Source: Elusimicrobiota bacterium (GTDB lineage: Bacteria > Elusimicrobiota > Elusimicrobia > Elusimicrobiales > UBA9959). From it: 59,447 bases of DNA. The stretch lies in assembly GCA_029267355.1 (NCBI GenBank), contig JAJUJA010000005.1:1-59447 (forward strand), read 5' to 3'. Made by a program: the position numbers and the translations under genes. The notes under the pieces were generated by a model, which was not told the DNA's origin, did not search any database, and saw only the letters and a list, made by a program, of their open reading frames with translations. Shown piece by piece: positions 50,610-59,447 of the stretch; positions within the stretch are counted from its first letter, which is position 1; each line of letters opens with the position of its first letter.

Positions 50610-53453
50610 TTACTTTCTATCAAGATAACCGCTTATCATTCTCTTTACATCTTCAAACTTGTAGGGCTTGGGCATGGCGGCGTCAAAGCCTTTTGACATA
50701 TAATCGCCCAGACCCTGTTCGCTGTATCCGCTTGAAACAATGGTGTAAATTTCAGGTTTTATCTGTTTAAGCTTTGCATTGACGGCATATCCGTCAATAT
50801 CTCCCTTCAATGTAAGGTCCACAAAGGCAATATCTACCTTATCATTGGAAACGATTGTTTCCGCTTCATACGACTTTTTTGCAATAAAACAGTCATGGCC
50901 CAAGGATTTTATTATCCGAGAAAGAGATTTCAATACAATTTCCTCATCATCAAGTATTAATATATTCAGTTTTCTAAAAGAGGCGCTTTGGGCAGTTTCT
51001 TTTGCTTCATTAAAGGTCTCGCTCAATGCTGGAATATAGATTATAAACTCGCTTCCTTTTCCTTTTTCAGATTTAACCTCTATATAGCCCGAATGTTTCA
51101 CTATGACCCCGTAGGCAATATAAAGCCCCAGACCGCTTCCGGTTTTTTTGGTCGTAAAATAAGGATCGAATATTCTCTTGATATTCTCGCTGTCTATGCC
51201 GCAGCCGTTATCCCTTATTGAAATTTTTACATAATTTCCCCTGGTCATATTGCTTTTATCTTGTGCAGAAACGATGTAATTTTGGACTTTTATATCTATC
51301 CTTGGATTTGAAACACCGGCCAGCGCCTGAGAGGCGTTTATAAGCATATTTGAAATGACCTGAGTTATCTGTCCTCTGTCTATTTCAAAGGCTGAAAGAT
51401 TTTCATCTATTTCAATTTTAGTTTTGACCGAGCCTATGCCTCTTGAAAGAAAATTAAAGGTGTCTCTGAGAAATTTGGTTGAATCTGTTTTTTGTCTTAA
51501 AGGTTTATAGCCCTTGGCAAGAAACATAAGCTGGGAAGCTAGAGATTTGGCTGAATCCGCTGCCTTTATGGAATCTTCCACTATATCCCTATTCTCGCCT
51601 GAAACCCTTTCAGCCAGCAGAGAAAGATTTGCAGTTACAGCGCTTAAGAGATTGTTGAAATCATGGCCTATGCCTCCTGCCAAAGTGCCAAGAGACTCAA
51701 GCCTCATAGCATTTGTCATGTCTTGCCTTATTTTTTCCTCTTTTTCCTTTAACTTCTGATTTTCCAGTATGGTATAAACCCTGTCCGCCATATGAGAAGC
51801 TATTTTTGAGATAAGGGATATGTCCTTATCGCTGTAACCTTCTTTTTTGCCGGCCAGCAAAATCACGCCGTAAACGATTGAACCATAAGATAATGGTATG
51901 GAGACAGCGCTGTCTATTTTTATATGTCCGGCAGGGGCATTACCCGGTCCATTTAATATGTTTATCTTTCCTTCCTTCAAAGATTTGGCCCACAAAGAAG
52001 AAGAATTTTTCACCATTGAATGGACTATAGAATCGCCGAGATTGCAGTCGCCGTAGACATTCTCTGTCATTACCCTGGCGACTAAATTCTGATTTTCATC
52101 CAGAAACCCCAAAAAACCGTATTTGCTGTAAGTCAAAGATAAAAGCATATCCAAAAGCTTCGGGAAAACGTCTTCACTTTTGTTTTTTATGAATATGGCA
52201 TCAACCTGCGAGGTTATCAATATGGCTTTGGTATAGGAGTTTATATCTTCATTATACTTGGTCTCAGCCGTTATGTCTCTTACCGCTGCCTGAACGGCTG
52301 TCAGCTTATTATTCTCGTCGTATATAGGCGAAAATGTCCTTTCTGTCCATATCACCGTGCCGTCTTTTTTTATCCAGCGAAGCCTCAATGAGGCTTTAAA
52401 TAAATCACCCGATTTTAAAAAATCATAAAGCTTCGGCCTGTCTTCCTCATGAACCAGTCTTTCTATGACTTCGCCGCCTGCTTCATAAAGCTCCTGTTTT
52501 GTATATCCGGTGAGATCATAAGCCATATCATTTACATACTCTATTTTTTTTGAAGGCAGGCTCATTACATAAACGCCGAAAGGCATACGCTCAAAAAAAT
52601 CTTTATATCTATTTTTTTCAAAGTCCAGACTCCTGATTAATCTGTGATTTTCCTCCACAATGGCAACTGCTTTGGATAAAATATGAAGTCTCTCTTTTTT
52701 TATCCTTTCATCTTTAAAGAAAAAGCATAAAACCCCAAATTTTACGCCATCCTTCTTTACAAGAATCCCGTAATATTTCCCGGCGCCTTCTATCAGTGTC
52801 TCATTTTGATTAAGATCCTGTTCCAACTCATCAAGATTGCTGTCATAGAGCTTTTTGCAAGGAGTGCCTTCAGCCTCAAAATCTTTCGGGAAAGAAGCCG
52901 GAACGCCGATTGAAAAAATTGTTTTTATCTTGCCGTTCTCTATCGCATTGTAGAAACAGGCCAGAGCGCCGGAAATTTCATAAGCGGTATTGAGAAGATT
53001 TTTCAAATTTTTTTCATAATCCCTGCTTAGAGAGAGGAAAGCTTCATTTATTCTCCTTATATCATGCTGGTATTCGCTTCTGAATGTTATATCATCGCCT
53101 ATACTTAAAACATACTCGATCTCTCCTTTTTCATTTTTAAGCGAATGATTATGCCAGAGTATTAATTTTTTATCGCCATTCCTGCATAGTATGTGGTTTA
53201 TATCGGTTTTCTCTTCTTTTCCGGATATTATTTCATTAAAAAGAATATCAACTTTTTCCTCTGCCAAAGTGAATAATTCCAGGAATTTTTTACCTTTTAC
53301 GAATTCATCATAGCCGGTTAAATCAAGGAAAGCGCGGTTTACATAAGAAATTTCGCCATTCGTATTTAATATGACGCAGATAAAACTGCCGTTATCGAAA
53401 AAATCCTTCTGGTTCAGATTGATTAAATCAATATGTCTTTTTTCCAGTTCCAT
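50610..53453 (-). CDS. Hybrid sensor histidine kinase (PAS-GAF-PAS-GAF-kinase-receiver)
   Basis: 947 residues, soluble. In order: PAS (about 20-130), a GAF-like region (about 150-275), PAS/PAC (about 285-400), GAF (about 410-560), phosphoacceptor GGIGHDFNNLL near residue 600, HATPase with GSGLGLYIAYGV, and a C-terminal receiver (about 825-945) with ILDDEE, FVDLTLKGD and MPKPYKFED. The internal receiver implies a phosphorelay; the free CheY-like and tandem-receiver proteins next door could be partners, but no Hpt gene is seen. It is the last gene of the operon that starts with the PLP enzyme. Confidence 0.9.
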   Translation of the reverse strand: MELEKRHIDLINLNQKDFFDNGSFICVILNTNGEISYVNRAFLDLTGYDEFVKGKKFLELFTLAEEKVDILFNEIISGKEEKTDINHILCRNGDKKLILWHNHSLKNEKGEIEYVLSIGDDITFRSEYQHDIRRINEAFLSLSRDYEKNLKNLLNTAYEISGALACFYNAIENGKIKTIFSIGVPASFPKDFEAEGTPCKKLYDSNLDELEQDLNQNETLIEGAGKYYGILVKKDGVKFGVLCFFFKDERIKKERLHILSKAVAIVEENHRLIRSLDFEKNRYKDFFERMPFGVYVMSLPSKKIEYVNDMAYDLTGYTKQELYEAGGEVIERLVHEEDRPKLYDFLKSGDLFKASLRLRWIKKDGTVIWTERTFSPIYDENNKLTAVQAAVRDITAETKYNEDINSYTKAILITSQVDAIFIKNKSEDVFPKLLDMLLSLTYSKYGFLGFLDENQNLVARVMTENVYGDCNLGDSIVHSMVKNSSSLWAKSLKEGKINILNGPGNAPAGHIKIDSAVSIPLSYGSIVYGVILLAGKKEGYSDKDISLISKIASHMADRVYTILENQKLKEKEEKIRQDMTNAMRLESLGTLAGGIGHDFNNLLSAVTANLSLLAERVSGENRDIVEDSIKAADSAKSLASQLMFLAKGYKPLRQKTDSTKFLRDTFNFLSRGIGSVKTKIEIDENLSAFEIDRGQITQVISNMLINASQALAGVSNPRIDIKVQNYIVSAQDKSNMTRGNYVKISIRDNGCGIDSENIKRIFDPYFTTKKTGSGLGLYIAYGVIVKHSGYIEVKSEKGKGSEFIIYIPALSETFNEAKETAQSASFRKLNILILDDEEIVLKSLSRIIKSLGHDCFIAKKSYEAETIVSNDKVDIAFVDLTLKGDIDGYAVNAKLKQIKPEIYTIVSSGYSEQGLGDYMSKGFDAAMPKPYKFEDVKRMISGYLDRK

Positions 53454-53463
53454 AGTTCCTTGG

Positions 53464-54327
53464 TTATTTTATTAATTCAGCAGCCGGCATTTCAAACAGA
53501 AAGCCTTTTTCATTGCTCATAACAATATTTTTACCGTTAAAAGCAATGCCTTCCGCCTGTCCCAAATTTATTTTCTTTTTATAAAACTTGCCTTTAAAAA
53601 AATTTCCGTCCTTTTTTTCAAAAATCCAGAGATAATCGTATGTCAGAACGGCGAGATATTTGCCGTCTTCGCTTACAGAAGCGTCGGTGACCATACCGTC
53701 AAAATCAAATGTATCATAAATTTCGGCTGTATTATCTTCATTGGATTTAAGATTTTCAAAAACATATATCTTTGCAGGCCCCTTGCCGCGATTTTTGGAT
53801 ATTGAAAAAAGTTTTCCGCCGTCAGCATAGCAGGCCTCGCTGTCAAAATTCATCTCATCCTGAGCCGGCGGCCATTGTTTTTGATCCGAATAATGAAATG
53901 AATATTTGGCTATAATGCCCGTTTCATCATTAAGGTAAGGGTTGGGCTCTCTCAACTTGTAAAAAGCCAAATCGCTTCTGTAATTGTAATTATTGCCGGC
54001 GTCAAAAATATACATATAGCCGCTGCCGTCAAGAGTCAGACACTCCCAGTCCCTGTTATAAGCTTCGTTTATCTTGAGGCCTTTATACTCCTTAAGCCAG
54101 AACGGTTTTATAACTTCCCCCTTTTCGTTTAAACCGAAAATCCTTGCGCTGTCGCCCGAATCATTCAAAGTCCAAAAAACGCCTTTATACTGGCGGCTTA
54201 ATTCAAGAGTGGAACCTTCATCCACCAGAGGAGAATTTATTTTGGCAAACGGTTTAAGCGAGTAATCCTTGTCTGCGGCTGATAGCAAAGAAAAAAACAA
54301 AAACTGCAGCATTAAAGCATATCTCAT
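53464..54327 (-). CDS. Secreted beta-propeller protein (SdiA-regulated/esterase-like)
   Basis: 287 residues with a signal peptide (MRYALMLQFLFFSLLSAADK). Repeated strands with WTLNDSGDSARIFGLNEKGE and DWECLTLDGSGYMYIFDAGN indicate a beta-propeller of the kind annotated as SdiA-regulated or phytase-like esterase. No catalytic residues can be assigned. The ATG at 54327 overlaps the CCA-transferase stop as ATGA, which decides the start; a longer reading from 54387 lies inside that gene. It probably acts in the periplasm. Confidence 0.72.
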   Translation of the reverse strand: MRYALMLQFLFFSLLSAADKDYSLKPFAKINSPLVDEGSTLELSRQYKGVFWTLNDSGDSARIFGLNEKGEVIKPFWLKEYKGLKINEAYNRDWECLTLDGSGYMYIFDAGNNYNYRSDLAFYKLREPNPYLNDETGIIAKYSFHYSDQKQWPPAQDEMNFDSEACYADGGKLFSISKNRGKGPAKIYVFENLKSNEDNTAEIYDTFDFDGMVTDASVSEDGKYLAVLTYDYLWIFEKKDGNFFKGKFYKKKINLGQAEGIAFNGKNIVMSNEKGFLFEMPAAELIK

Positions 54328-55412
54328 TTTTTCTCCCTTAAAGCAAGGCGCCTGGCGGCGGCCATGCCCGATATTTTCCCTGACCATTGAAGAAAAGAAA
54401 TTTTTTTCATTATCTCTCCGCAGCGAGCCGGCTCAAAACCGGCAGAATAGAGATATGAAAAATCAATAAAGAGAGGCTTAAGGTTTCTTTTGTAAAGCGC
54501 CCTGTATATCTTTTTCTGTAAAGGTGAAGGGCTGACAGGATTCCTCCTTAAGTCAAATGGCTTTAGTTCATATAAAGCGCGCTTTTTATCTTCACCCGGC
54601 AGATTGAGAGAAGATATAAAATCAAGAGGAGAAGGAAAGCAAGCGGCAAAAAAAACAAGCCGTTCAAAACCGGGCTTGAAAGAATCTATTTTCTTTTCAA
54701 TCCTTGCAAAAGGCCATGCCTCATCCAAAGCGCCCCAGTCTTTTAAAAGTTTCAAGGCGGAAAAAGACTTTTTTTCGCCCAGTATTTTCAGCAGCTCATT
54801 TCTTTTTCTTTCCTGAGACAAAAGGGAGATATTCCTGTTTTTAACGGCTTTCTTCAGGGCCTTAAATGTGGTCTGCTCAAGTTTAAGGGAAAATCTCGCG
54901 CAAAACCTTGCGGCCCTGAAAATTCTGGTCGGATCATCCGTAAAGCTTCTTAAGTAAAGTATTCTAAGCCGCCTTTTTATCAAATCGCCGCAGCCGCCAT
55001 AAGGGTCCTCAAGCTTATATTTGTCTTCTTCATTTAAAGACAAAGCCATGGCATTTATCGTAAAGTCTCTTCTTTTAAGGTCCTGCTTCAATGTGCCGGC
55101 TTTTGAAACTGACGGCAGCACTGCCGGTTTTGGATAAGTCTCTTTTCTGAATGACGCAAAATCCAGTCTCTTGCCTTTAAGCAGAACTCTCGCCGTCAAA
55201 AATTTATCAAAACTCTCAAGCTTGCCTCCAAGATGCTGCGCCGCCTTTGAGGCGGAAAAAAGATGATTACGGTCAAACAAAAAATCCAAGTCCCCGCATT
55301 TTATCCCCAAAATCCAGTCCCTTACGCAGCCGCCCACCAGATATTTTTTACCCTTGTGAAAAGATGCGATTTTATTTATCAAAGCCAGATCATTAAGCGG
55401 CCTAAGCGTCAT
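54324..55412 (-). CDS. tRNA nucleotidyltransferase/poly(A) polymerase family protein
   Basis: 362 residues. The class II nucleotidyltransferase head has YLVGGCVRDWILG and the metal-binding GDLDFLF; RRDFTINAMAL and DDPTRIFRAARFCARF give the neck motifs that bind the tRNA end. It adds CCA or A residues to tRNA 3' ends. No HD domain is attached. The visible tRNA-Arg gene lacks an encoded CCA, so such an enzyme is needed. Four-base overlaps join it to genes on both sides. Confidence 0.92.
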   Translation of the reverse strand: MTLRPLNDLALINKIASFHKGKKYLVGGCVRDWILGIKCGDLDFLFDRNHLFSASKAAQHLGGKLESFDKFLTARVLLKGKRLDFASFRKETYPKPAVLPSVSKAGTLKQDLKRRDFTINAMALSLNEEDKYKLEDPYGGCGDLIKRRLRILYLRSFTDDPTRIFRAARFCARFSLKLEQTTFKALKKAVKNRNISLLSQERKRNELLKILGEKKSFSALKLLKDWGALDEAWPFARIEKKIDSFKPGFERLVFFAACFPSPLDFISSLNLPGEDKKRALYELKPFDLRRNPVSPSPLQKKIYRALYKRNLKPLFIDFSYLYSAGFEPARCGEIMKKISFLQWSGKISGMAAARRLALREKK

Positions 55413-56050
55413 TTTTTCAAAACCGATTTTATTTCTTCATTTGAACAGGTTCTCAGAAAATCCCTGAGTTTGCCGAGTCTCTTTAATCTGTCATTTATGG
55501 AATAAATTTTTTCGCAGGCCGCAGCCGCCGATTCAATAGAAAAATTTTCCTCATAAGGCATGGAAAAAAGAAAATCCTTTTCTCTGGCGGCGCTTTTCCT
55601 TATAGCGGCAAGCTTGTACCCCGCCTCTTTGGCCAGAAATTCCATAACCTCGGTTTCCTCTTCTATATCCCTGTCATTAAGCAAAAGACCGGCCAGCTCA
55701 TCGGCCCCGAAAAGATAATACGGCTTGAATGATATGGAGCTTTCCTTTTGAATGGAGCCCTTTATGAGCTCATAGTCGGCTTTCATCTTTTCAATCAGCT
55801 CTGCGGAATTTTCCTGATTTGAAGGCAATACAAAAGCCATAATTTCGTCTTGAGGGTCCATATACACAAAAGTGTCCTCATATGAGAAGACCTTTGAGCA
55901 TTCCGGGCATAAAAGGAGATCAAATTCGCCGTTTATAATCATCTCCTTGAGCTCAAAATCCAGATCGCCTCTGACGACTGTCCAGAATATAGCGTCAAAG
56001 GCGCGCCGGCAATGCGGACATGTGACTCTTTTTTTGCCCTGATTAGACAT
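55409..56050 (-). CDS. CpXC-domain protein
   Basis: 213 residues. CPHCRRAFDAIFW at the N-terminus and LLCPECSKVFSYED form the paired Cys motifs of the CpXC family, likely binding zinc; the rest (about 75-213) is helical without a known motif. The function of this family is unknown. It starts one base before the PLP-enzyme stop and overlaps the CCA-transferase gene by four bases, so it is tightly co-expressed with both. Confidence 0.82.
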   Translation of the reverse strand: MSNQGKKRVTCPHCRRAFDAIFWTVVRGDLDFELKEMIINGEFDLLLCPECSKVFSYEDTFVYMDPQDEIMAFVLPSNQENSAELIEKMKADYELIKGSIQKESSISFKPYYLFGADELAGLLLNDRDIEEETEVMEFLAKEAGYKLAAIRKSAAREKDFLFSMPYEENFSIESAAAACEKIYSINDRLKRLGKLRDFLRTCSNEEIKSVLKK

Positions 56051-56051
56051 A

Positions 56052-57500
56052 TTAAATAAGGCCGACTTCCCTGTTGAACGCCTCTATATCCTTGTCAAGC
56101 TTATCTGCCTGAGAAAACATTTCATCCCAGAATTCCGGCTCCCATAGTTTTCTGAGCTCATCGGAATTCCTGCCCTGCTGCTCAATCCATGTAAAGTATT
56201 TCAAATTATGCACGGCCTTTCTGTCATAATAGCCAAGCTCTTTGGTATAGTCCGTTTTCAAGCCGAGCAGATATCTTTCAAAATCAACAAGCGCTTTTTC
56301 CCTGGAATACCTGCCCAATTGTTCATCCAGCTCCTTTAAGCGCGAACCGTAAAGTTCCATAGAGTCGGTAAAAACCGTGAACACTATGTCGTTTTCATTC
56401 AGTTCATAGAACCTGGCCGTCTTTATGGCTGAAAGCATATTTGAAACGCCGGATATTCCCAAAAGATTAAGCTTTTCTATCACCTCTTTTTTTATTCCGT
56501 ATTCGGCCAATACCTTATGCCCTTCTTTTTCATTGAAAAGGCGTATAATTCTCATGCAGTTTTCATCGTCTATAGCCGTAACCAGATCGGTATTTCTGAC
56601 ATTATGAACCCATGGTATATGCTTGTCGCCTATGCCCTCTATCCTGTGCTCGCCGAAGCCGTTGAGAAGTATGGTGGGACATTGAAGGGCCTCGGAAGCG
56701 GTTATTTTCATCTGAGGAAATTTCTTCTTAAGATAATCCCCGGCAGCTATGGTGCCGGCAGAGCCCGTGGCTGAAACAAAGGCCGCCAATCTGGATTTTT
56801 TGTTCTTTATCTTATTGAAAACTTCCTCGGCGGCGGGGCCGGTGACATTGTAATGCCACATAGGATTGCCGAATTCTTCAAACTGATTGAATATAACGAC
56901 ATCTTTTCTGGTTTTTCTCAACTCCCAGCACTTGTCATATATCTCCTTGACATTGGATTCGGTACCGGGGGTAGCGATTATCTCTGACCCCACTGTTTTA
57001 AGCCATTCAAATCTTTCCCGGCTCATTCCTTCAGGCAGTATGGCTATTGAATGACATCCCAGAAGAGCGCTGTCAAAAGCGCCGCCTCTGCAGTAATTGC
57101 CTGTTGAGGGCCATACGGCTTTCTGGGTTTCCGGGTCAAACTCGCCGGTAACAAGTCTCGGCGCCAGGCAGCCGAAAGCCGCGCCGACTTTATGCGCGCC
57201 TGTGGGGAAAAATTTGCCCACCAGGCCGACTATTCTTGCTTTCACGCCTGTTATTTCCCTGGGGATTTCAAGGAAATTCACTTCGCCGTAAAGACCGTCC
57301 CCTTTATTTTCAACCGGATTATTCTTCCATGTTATTCTGAATAAATTCACCGGCTCCACATCCCATAGCCCTGTTTTTTTAAGCTTTGACTTTATTTTGG
57401 CAGGGACGTTCTGCGGTTCTCTCATTTGCTTAAAAGTTGGTATTACTATATTTCTCTCGCGGCAAATCCTGGCTGTTTTTTTCATTACTTTTTCATTCAT
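56052..57500 (-). CDS. PLP-dependent enzyme, tryptophan synthase beta/cysteine synthase superfamily
   Basis: 482 residues, fold type II PLP protein. FPTGAHKVGAAFG carries the Schiff-base Lys104, WPSTGNYCRGGAF is the substrate-binding loop and ATGSAGTIAAGDYL the phosphate-binding glycine loop. It is longer than cysteine synthases of about 310 residues, with an extra N-terminal segment and a C-terminal helical tail. Homologues are annotated as cysteine synthase-like or simply PLP-dependent proteins, so the substrate is not assigned. GGAGG precedes ATG. It heads the operon ending in the hybrid kinase. Confidence 0.82.
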   Translation of the reverse strand: MNEKVMKKTARICRERNIVIPTFKQMREPQNVPAKIKSKLKKTGLWDVEPVNLFRITWKNNPVENKGDGLYGEVNFLEIPREITGVKARIVGLVGKFFPTGAHKVGAAFGCLAPRLVTGEFDPETQKAVWPSTGNYCRGGAFDSALLGCHSIAILPEGMSRERFEWLKTVGSEIIATPGTESNVKEIYDKCWELRKTRKDVVIFNQFEEFGNPMWHYNVTGPAAEEVFNKIKNKKSRLAAFVSATGSAGTIAAGDYLKKKFPQMKITASEALQCPTILLNGFGEHRIEGIGDKHIPWVHNVRNTDLVTAIDDENCMRIIRLFNEKEGHKVLAEYGIKKEVIEKLNLLGISGVSNMLSAIKTARFYELNENDIVFTVFTDSMELYGSRLKELDEQLGRYSREKALVDFERYLLGLKTDYTKELGYYDRKAVHNLKYFTWIEQQGRNSDELRKLWEPEFWDEMFSQADKLDKDIEAFNREVGLI

Positions 57501-57526
57501 TGATCCTCCAAAATCGGGCTTTTTAT

Positions 57527-57532
57527 ATTATA
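57527..57532 (-). promoter_or_regulatory. -10 box of the PLP-enzyme operon
   Basis: TATAAT on the minus strand, 26 bases before ATG at 57500, with a leader containing TTTTGGAGGATCA. The -35 is not clear. Confidence 0.55.
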
Positions 57533-57561
57533 GCAATATCTTAAGCGCTCGTTATTGGACG

Positions 57562-57594
57562 CAAAATAAAAGCCCCCCGCGCGGGGCAGGGGGC
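57562..57594 (-). terminator. Factor-independent terminator after the orphan secreted gene
   Basis: On the minus strand a GC-rich hairpin, with CCCCGCGCGGGG at its core and GCCCCC/GGGGGC around it, is followed by TTTTATTTTG. It lies 23 bases after the stop of the secreted protein gene and just before the PLP-operon promoter. Confidence 0.85.
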
Positions 57595-57616
57595 AGTGTA
57601 AAATAGGCGGAAACGC

Positions 57617-58525
57617 TTACTTCGTCTGTATTACAGGGGTCTCGCCTTTGTCCATATACTTGTCTGTGGAGATTTTTCCAAGTCTCTTGAATCCCCATTT
57701 CAAATACATGCCCTTGGTGTCAAAAAGTCTCTCATTTTTGTAGGCATCGTCATTGGCCTGAGGCTTTATCAAGTCATTCTCGCCGAATACCATTTCATAA
57801 GAATCGGCAACATCAAAAACGAACTCTTTTTCGCCTTTTGAAGAATCAAACCAGTTGGAAACTGATTTCTTGAGCTCTATTTTGATGGAGACCTTTTCTC
57901 CGGCATATTCCTTGGCCCATTTGTCATTCACCTTAAAGGTGTATTTCTTGGTTTCCTTATCATATGAAAAAGAGCCGATTTCCAGACCGGCAAGGTCGGG
58001 ATTCATAGGCACTTTATACTGAGGAGTAAGTTCAAACAAGGGGTCATAGCTGCCGACCTTTCTGATGGAATACTTGTAGGCAGCTTCATATTTGTAAATG
58101 TCCATCCACGGGCCCTCAAGGCAGACTTCAAAAGTTTCTCTTTCCCACGGGAAAAGCTTTCTGGCTTTTATATTTATCTGAGCCTGCTGATTCCAGCTCA
58201 TGCCGGGCCTCTCATAGCAGTGCTGCTGCGGAATTTGCTGGCCGTTTGGACCTGCGACATAATATGTATGGCATTCCTGCACATATTCCTGGCTTCTAAG
58301 CCATACTTTTTCAGACATCAGATCATTATCTGAAGGGCCGAAAGTAAATCTGGCGCAATCTCTGGTGTATCTGCCGAAACGGCCAGGGACCGGATTAGGC
58401 AGGTAGTAGTCATTATGAGGAGCGTTTATGATCTGGGCGGTATTAACGCTTTGATCAAAATTGACCTGCGCATAAACAGCCGCTGTCAAAGAAAGCACAA
58501 AAGACAATGCTAACAATTTCTTCAT
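57617..58525 (-). CDS. Secreted protein of unknown function
   Basis: 302 residues. A signal peptide (MKKLLALSFVLSLTAAVYAQ) is followed by a Tyr/Pro-rich region and later predicted beta strands. Cysteines at CARF, QECHTYY, QQHCYERPG and FEVCLEGPW could form two disulphides. I recognise no family. It has its own promoter and a strong terminator, so it is a single-gene unit and probably well expressed. GGAGGG before the ATG at 58525 sets the start; the longer reading from 58573 spans the promoter. An envelope or surface role is only inferred. Confidence 0.75.
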   Translation of the reverse strand: MKKLLALSFVLSLTAAVYAQVNFDQSVNTAQIINAPHNDYYLPNPVPGRFGRYTRDCARFTFGPSDNDLMSEKVWLRSQEYVQECHTYYVAGPNGQQIPQQHCYERPGMSWNQQAQINIKARKLFPWERETFEVCLEGPWMDIYKYEAAYKYSIRKVGSYDPLFELTPQYKVPMNPDLAGLEIGSFSYDKETKKYTFKVNDKWAKEYAGEKVSIKIELKKSVSNWFDSSKGEKEFVFDVADSYEMVFGENDLIKPQANDDAYKNERLFDTKGMYLKWGFKRLGKISTDKYMDKGETPVIQTK

Positions 58526-58540
58526 TATTTTTCCCTCCAT

Positions 58541-58570
58541 AGAATAGGAATGAGTATATTTTACAAACAA
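58541..58570 (-). promoter_or_regulatory. Promoter of the orphan secreted gene
   Basis: On the minus strand TTGTTT (58570-58565), 18 bases, TATTCT (58546-58541), followed by a short leader with GGAGGG. Confidence 0.55.
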
Positions 58571-58593
58571 CATAAACCTTTGTAAATCGGTTT

Positions 58594-59447
58594 TTAGTCC
58601 CTTTTCGATATAGGTCTAAGGGGCAAGGCGGCAGCGGCGGCTTTCAAAAGCTCATTGGCATGGTTTAAGGCCGTCTCAGGCGAAAAACGCGAGCCGAGCA
58701 TTCTGGCTATTTCGGTTTTTCTTTCATCGGCGGATAAAACATGGAAATTTATGGAAGTTTTTCCGGCCGATGTTTTTTTCTCGGCTTTTATGTGACAATC
58801 CGCAAAAGCCGCCGCCTGAGGTGAATGAGTAATGAAAATCACCTTATTATCGCGGGAAATTTTCCTGAGTTTTTCGCCTATCAGAAAAGCGGTATTTCCG
58901 CCGACTCCGGCGTCAATCTCGTCAAAAACGGAAAAAAGGTAATTATTTTTCTGGGAAAAAGAAGCCTTTAAAGCCAGAGCCAAACGCGACAATTCACCGC
59001 CTGAAGCGCAAAATCTCAGGGGCCTGGCGGGGCTGCCTGCATTGGCAGAAAAAAGAAATTCCGCCCTGTCAAAACCTTTCGCAGATTCATACTGGGCGTT
59101 ATGCTCTATTTCAGCAAAAAAAGAGGCTTTATCAAGCCCGAGATCCTTAAGCTGCTCCGCGACAGCTCTGGTCAAATTATCAGCAGACTTCTTCCTCTTT
59201 GAGCTTAAAGCGGAAGCTTTCTTCTCCAGTTTTTTTTCCGCCTCTGCCAGATTCTTTTCAAGCTCGCTCAAATTAAACTCGTTTTCAGAAAGATTTTTTA
59301 ATTTTTCCCTTAGTTCCTGCGCCTTCTCTATCAGGCCTTCAAGTTCGCACTGATATTTTTTCTTAAGCCTCTTTATCTTTTCGTCTCTTTCTATAAGCCT
59401 GTCTATATCACTTTGAGTCAGGTCATTTTCTCCAAGCAAGCAGGATA
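58594..59447 (-). CDS. recN: DNA repair protein RecN, C-terminal part (cut by window edge)
   Basis: The frame is open to the right edge; about 284 residues are visible. The start shows a long coiled coil (LIERDEKIKRLKKKYQCELE) as in SMC-like proteins, followed by the C-terminal ATPase half: LRFCASGGELSRLALALKAS (ABC signature), VFDEIDAGVGGNTAF (Walker B and D-loop) and VIFITHSPQAAAFADCH (switch His). This combination is typical of RecN, which acts at double-strand breaks. The N-terminal Walker A part lies outside the window. It is followed by the orphan secreted gene on the same strand. Confidence 0.93.
   Translation of the reverse strand, partial: SCLLGENDLTQSDIDRLIERDEKIKRLKKKYQCELEGLIEKAQELREKLKNLSENEFNLSELEKNLAEAEKKLEKKASALSSKRKKSADNLTRAVAEQLKDLGLDKASFFAEIEHNAQYESAKGFDRAEFLFSANAGSPARPLRFCASGGELSRLALALKASFSQKNNYLFSVFDEIDAGVGGNTAFLIGEKLRKISRDNKVIFITHSPQAAAFADCHIKAEKKTSAGKTSINFHVLSADERKTEIARMLGSRFSPETALNHANELLKAAAAALPLRPISKRD

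Overview
The window is a bacterial chromosome segment, probably from Elusimicrobiota or a close relative. This is inferred from content only: a PorV/PorQ-type outer-membrane protein beside a protease with a FlgD/type IX-like tail, an LL-diaminopimelate aminotransferase lysine branch, a TatD-associated radical SAM protein, a fused PurN-PurH enzyme and many PAS/GAF histidine kinases. No rRNA or other taxonomic marker is present. Most genes sit in tight operons with ATGA stop/start overlaps.

Left edge (1-6519): a type V-B CRISPR-Cas locus, all on the minus strand, in the order cas12b (1358 aa), cas4-cas1 fusion, cas2, tracrRNA candidate, CRISPR array. The array continues beyond the left edge. 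The 315-base gap between cas2 and the array holds a promoter, a tracrRNA with a two-part anti-repeat and a terminator-like hairpin. The locus is clearly more AT-rich than the genes that follow, which suggests acquisition.

6.7-25.9 kb: typA; a PorV-like barrel protein and a secreted subtilisin-like protease; dapB-dapL with an alpha/beta hydrolase and a DUF454 protein; purM, a beta-lactamase-fold serine hydrolase and fused purN-purH; a radical SAM protein, a membrane-anchored glycogen-binding domain and a secreted GH57-like protein; a secreted phospholipase D; a PAS histidine kinase.

25.9-40.7 kb (minus strand): an RND efflux operon whose TetR regulator and TolC-like channel share one uninterrupted reading frame, preceded by a consensus promoter and a palindromic operator. 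Then an operon of M50 protease, trpS, scpA, scpB, galT and glgA. Then 1-pyrroline-5-carboxylate dehydrogenase, a tRNA-Arg with anticodon GCG, and a membrane adenylate cyclase.

40.8-59.4 kb: a histidine kinase with a UDP-sugar dehydrogenase; recG; a structured C-rich ncRNA candidate; a signalling island of complete, truncated and possibly decayed histidine kinases with several receiver proteins; an operon of a PLP enzyme, a CpXC protein, CCA/poly(A) polymerase, a beta-propeller protein and a hybrid kinase; an orphan secreted protein; and the C-terminal part of recN at the right edge.

Across the window at least nine genes have a TATAAT-like -10 box ending only 6-8 bases before the start codon, with no Shine-Dalgarno sequence between. 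This implies frequent leaderless transcription.
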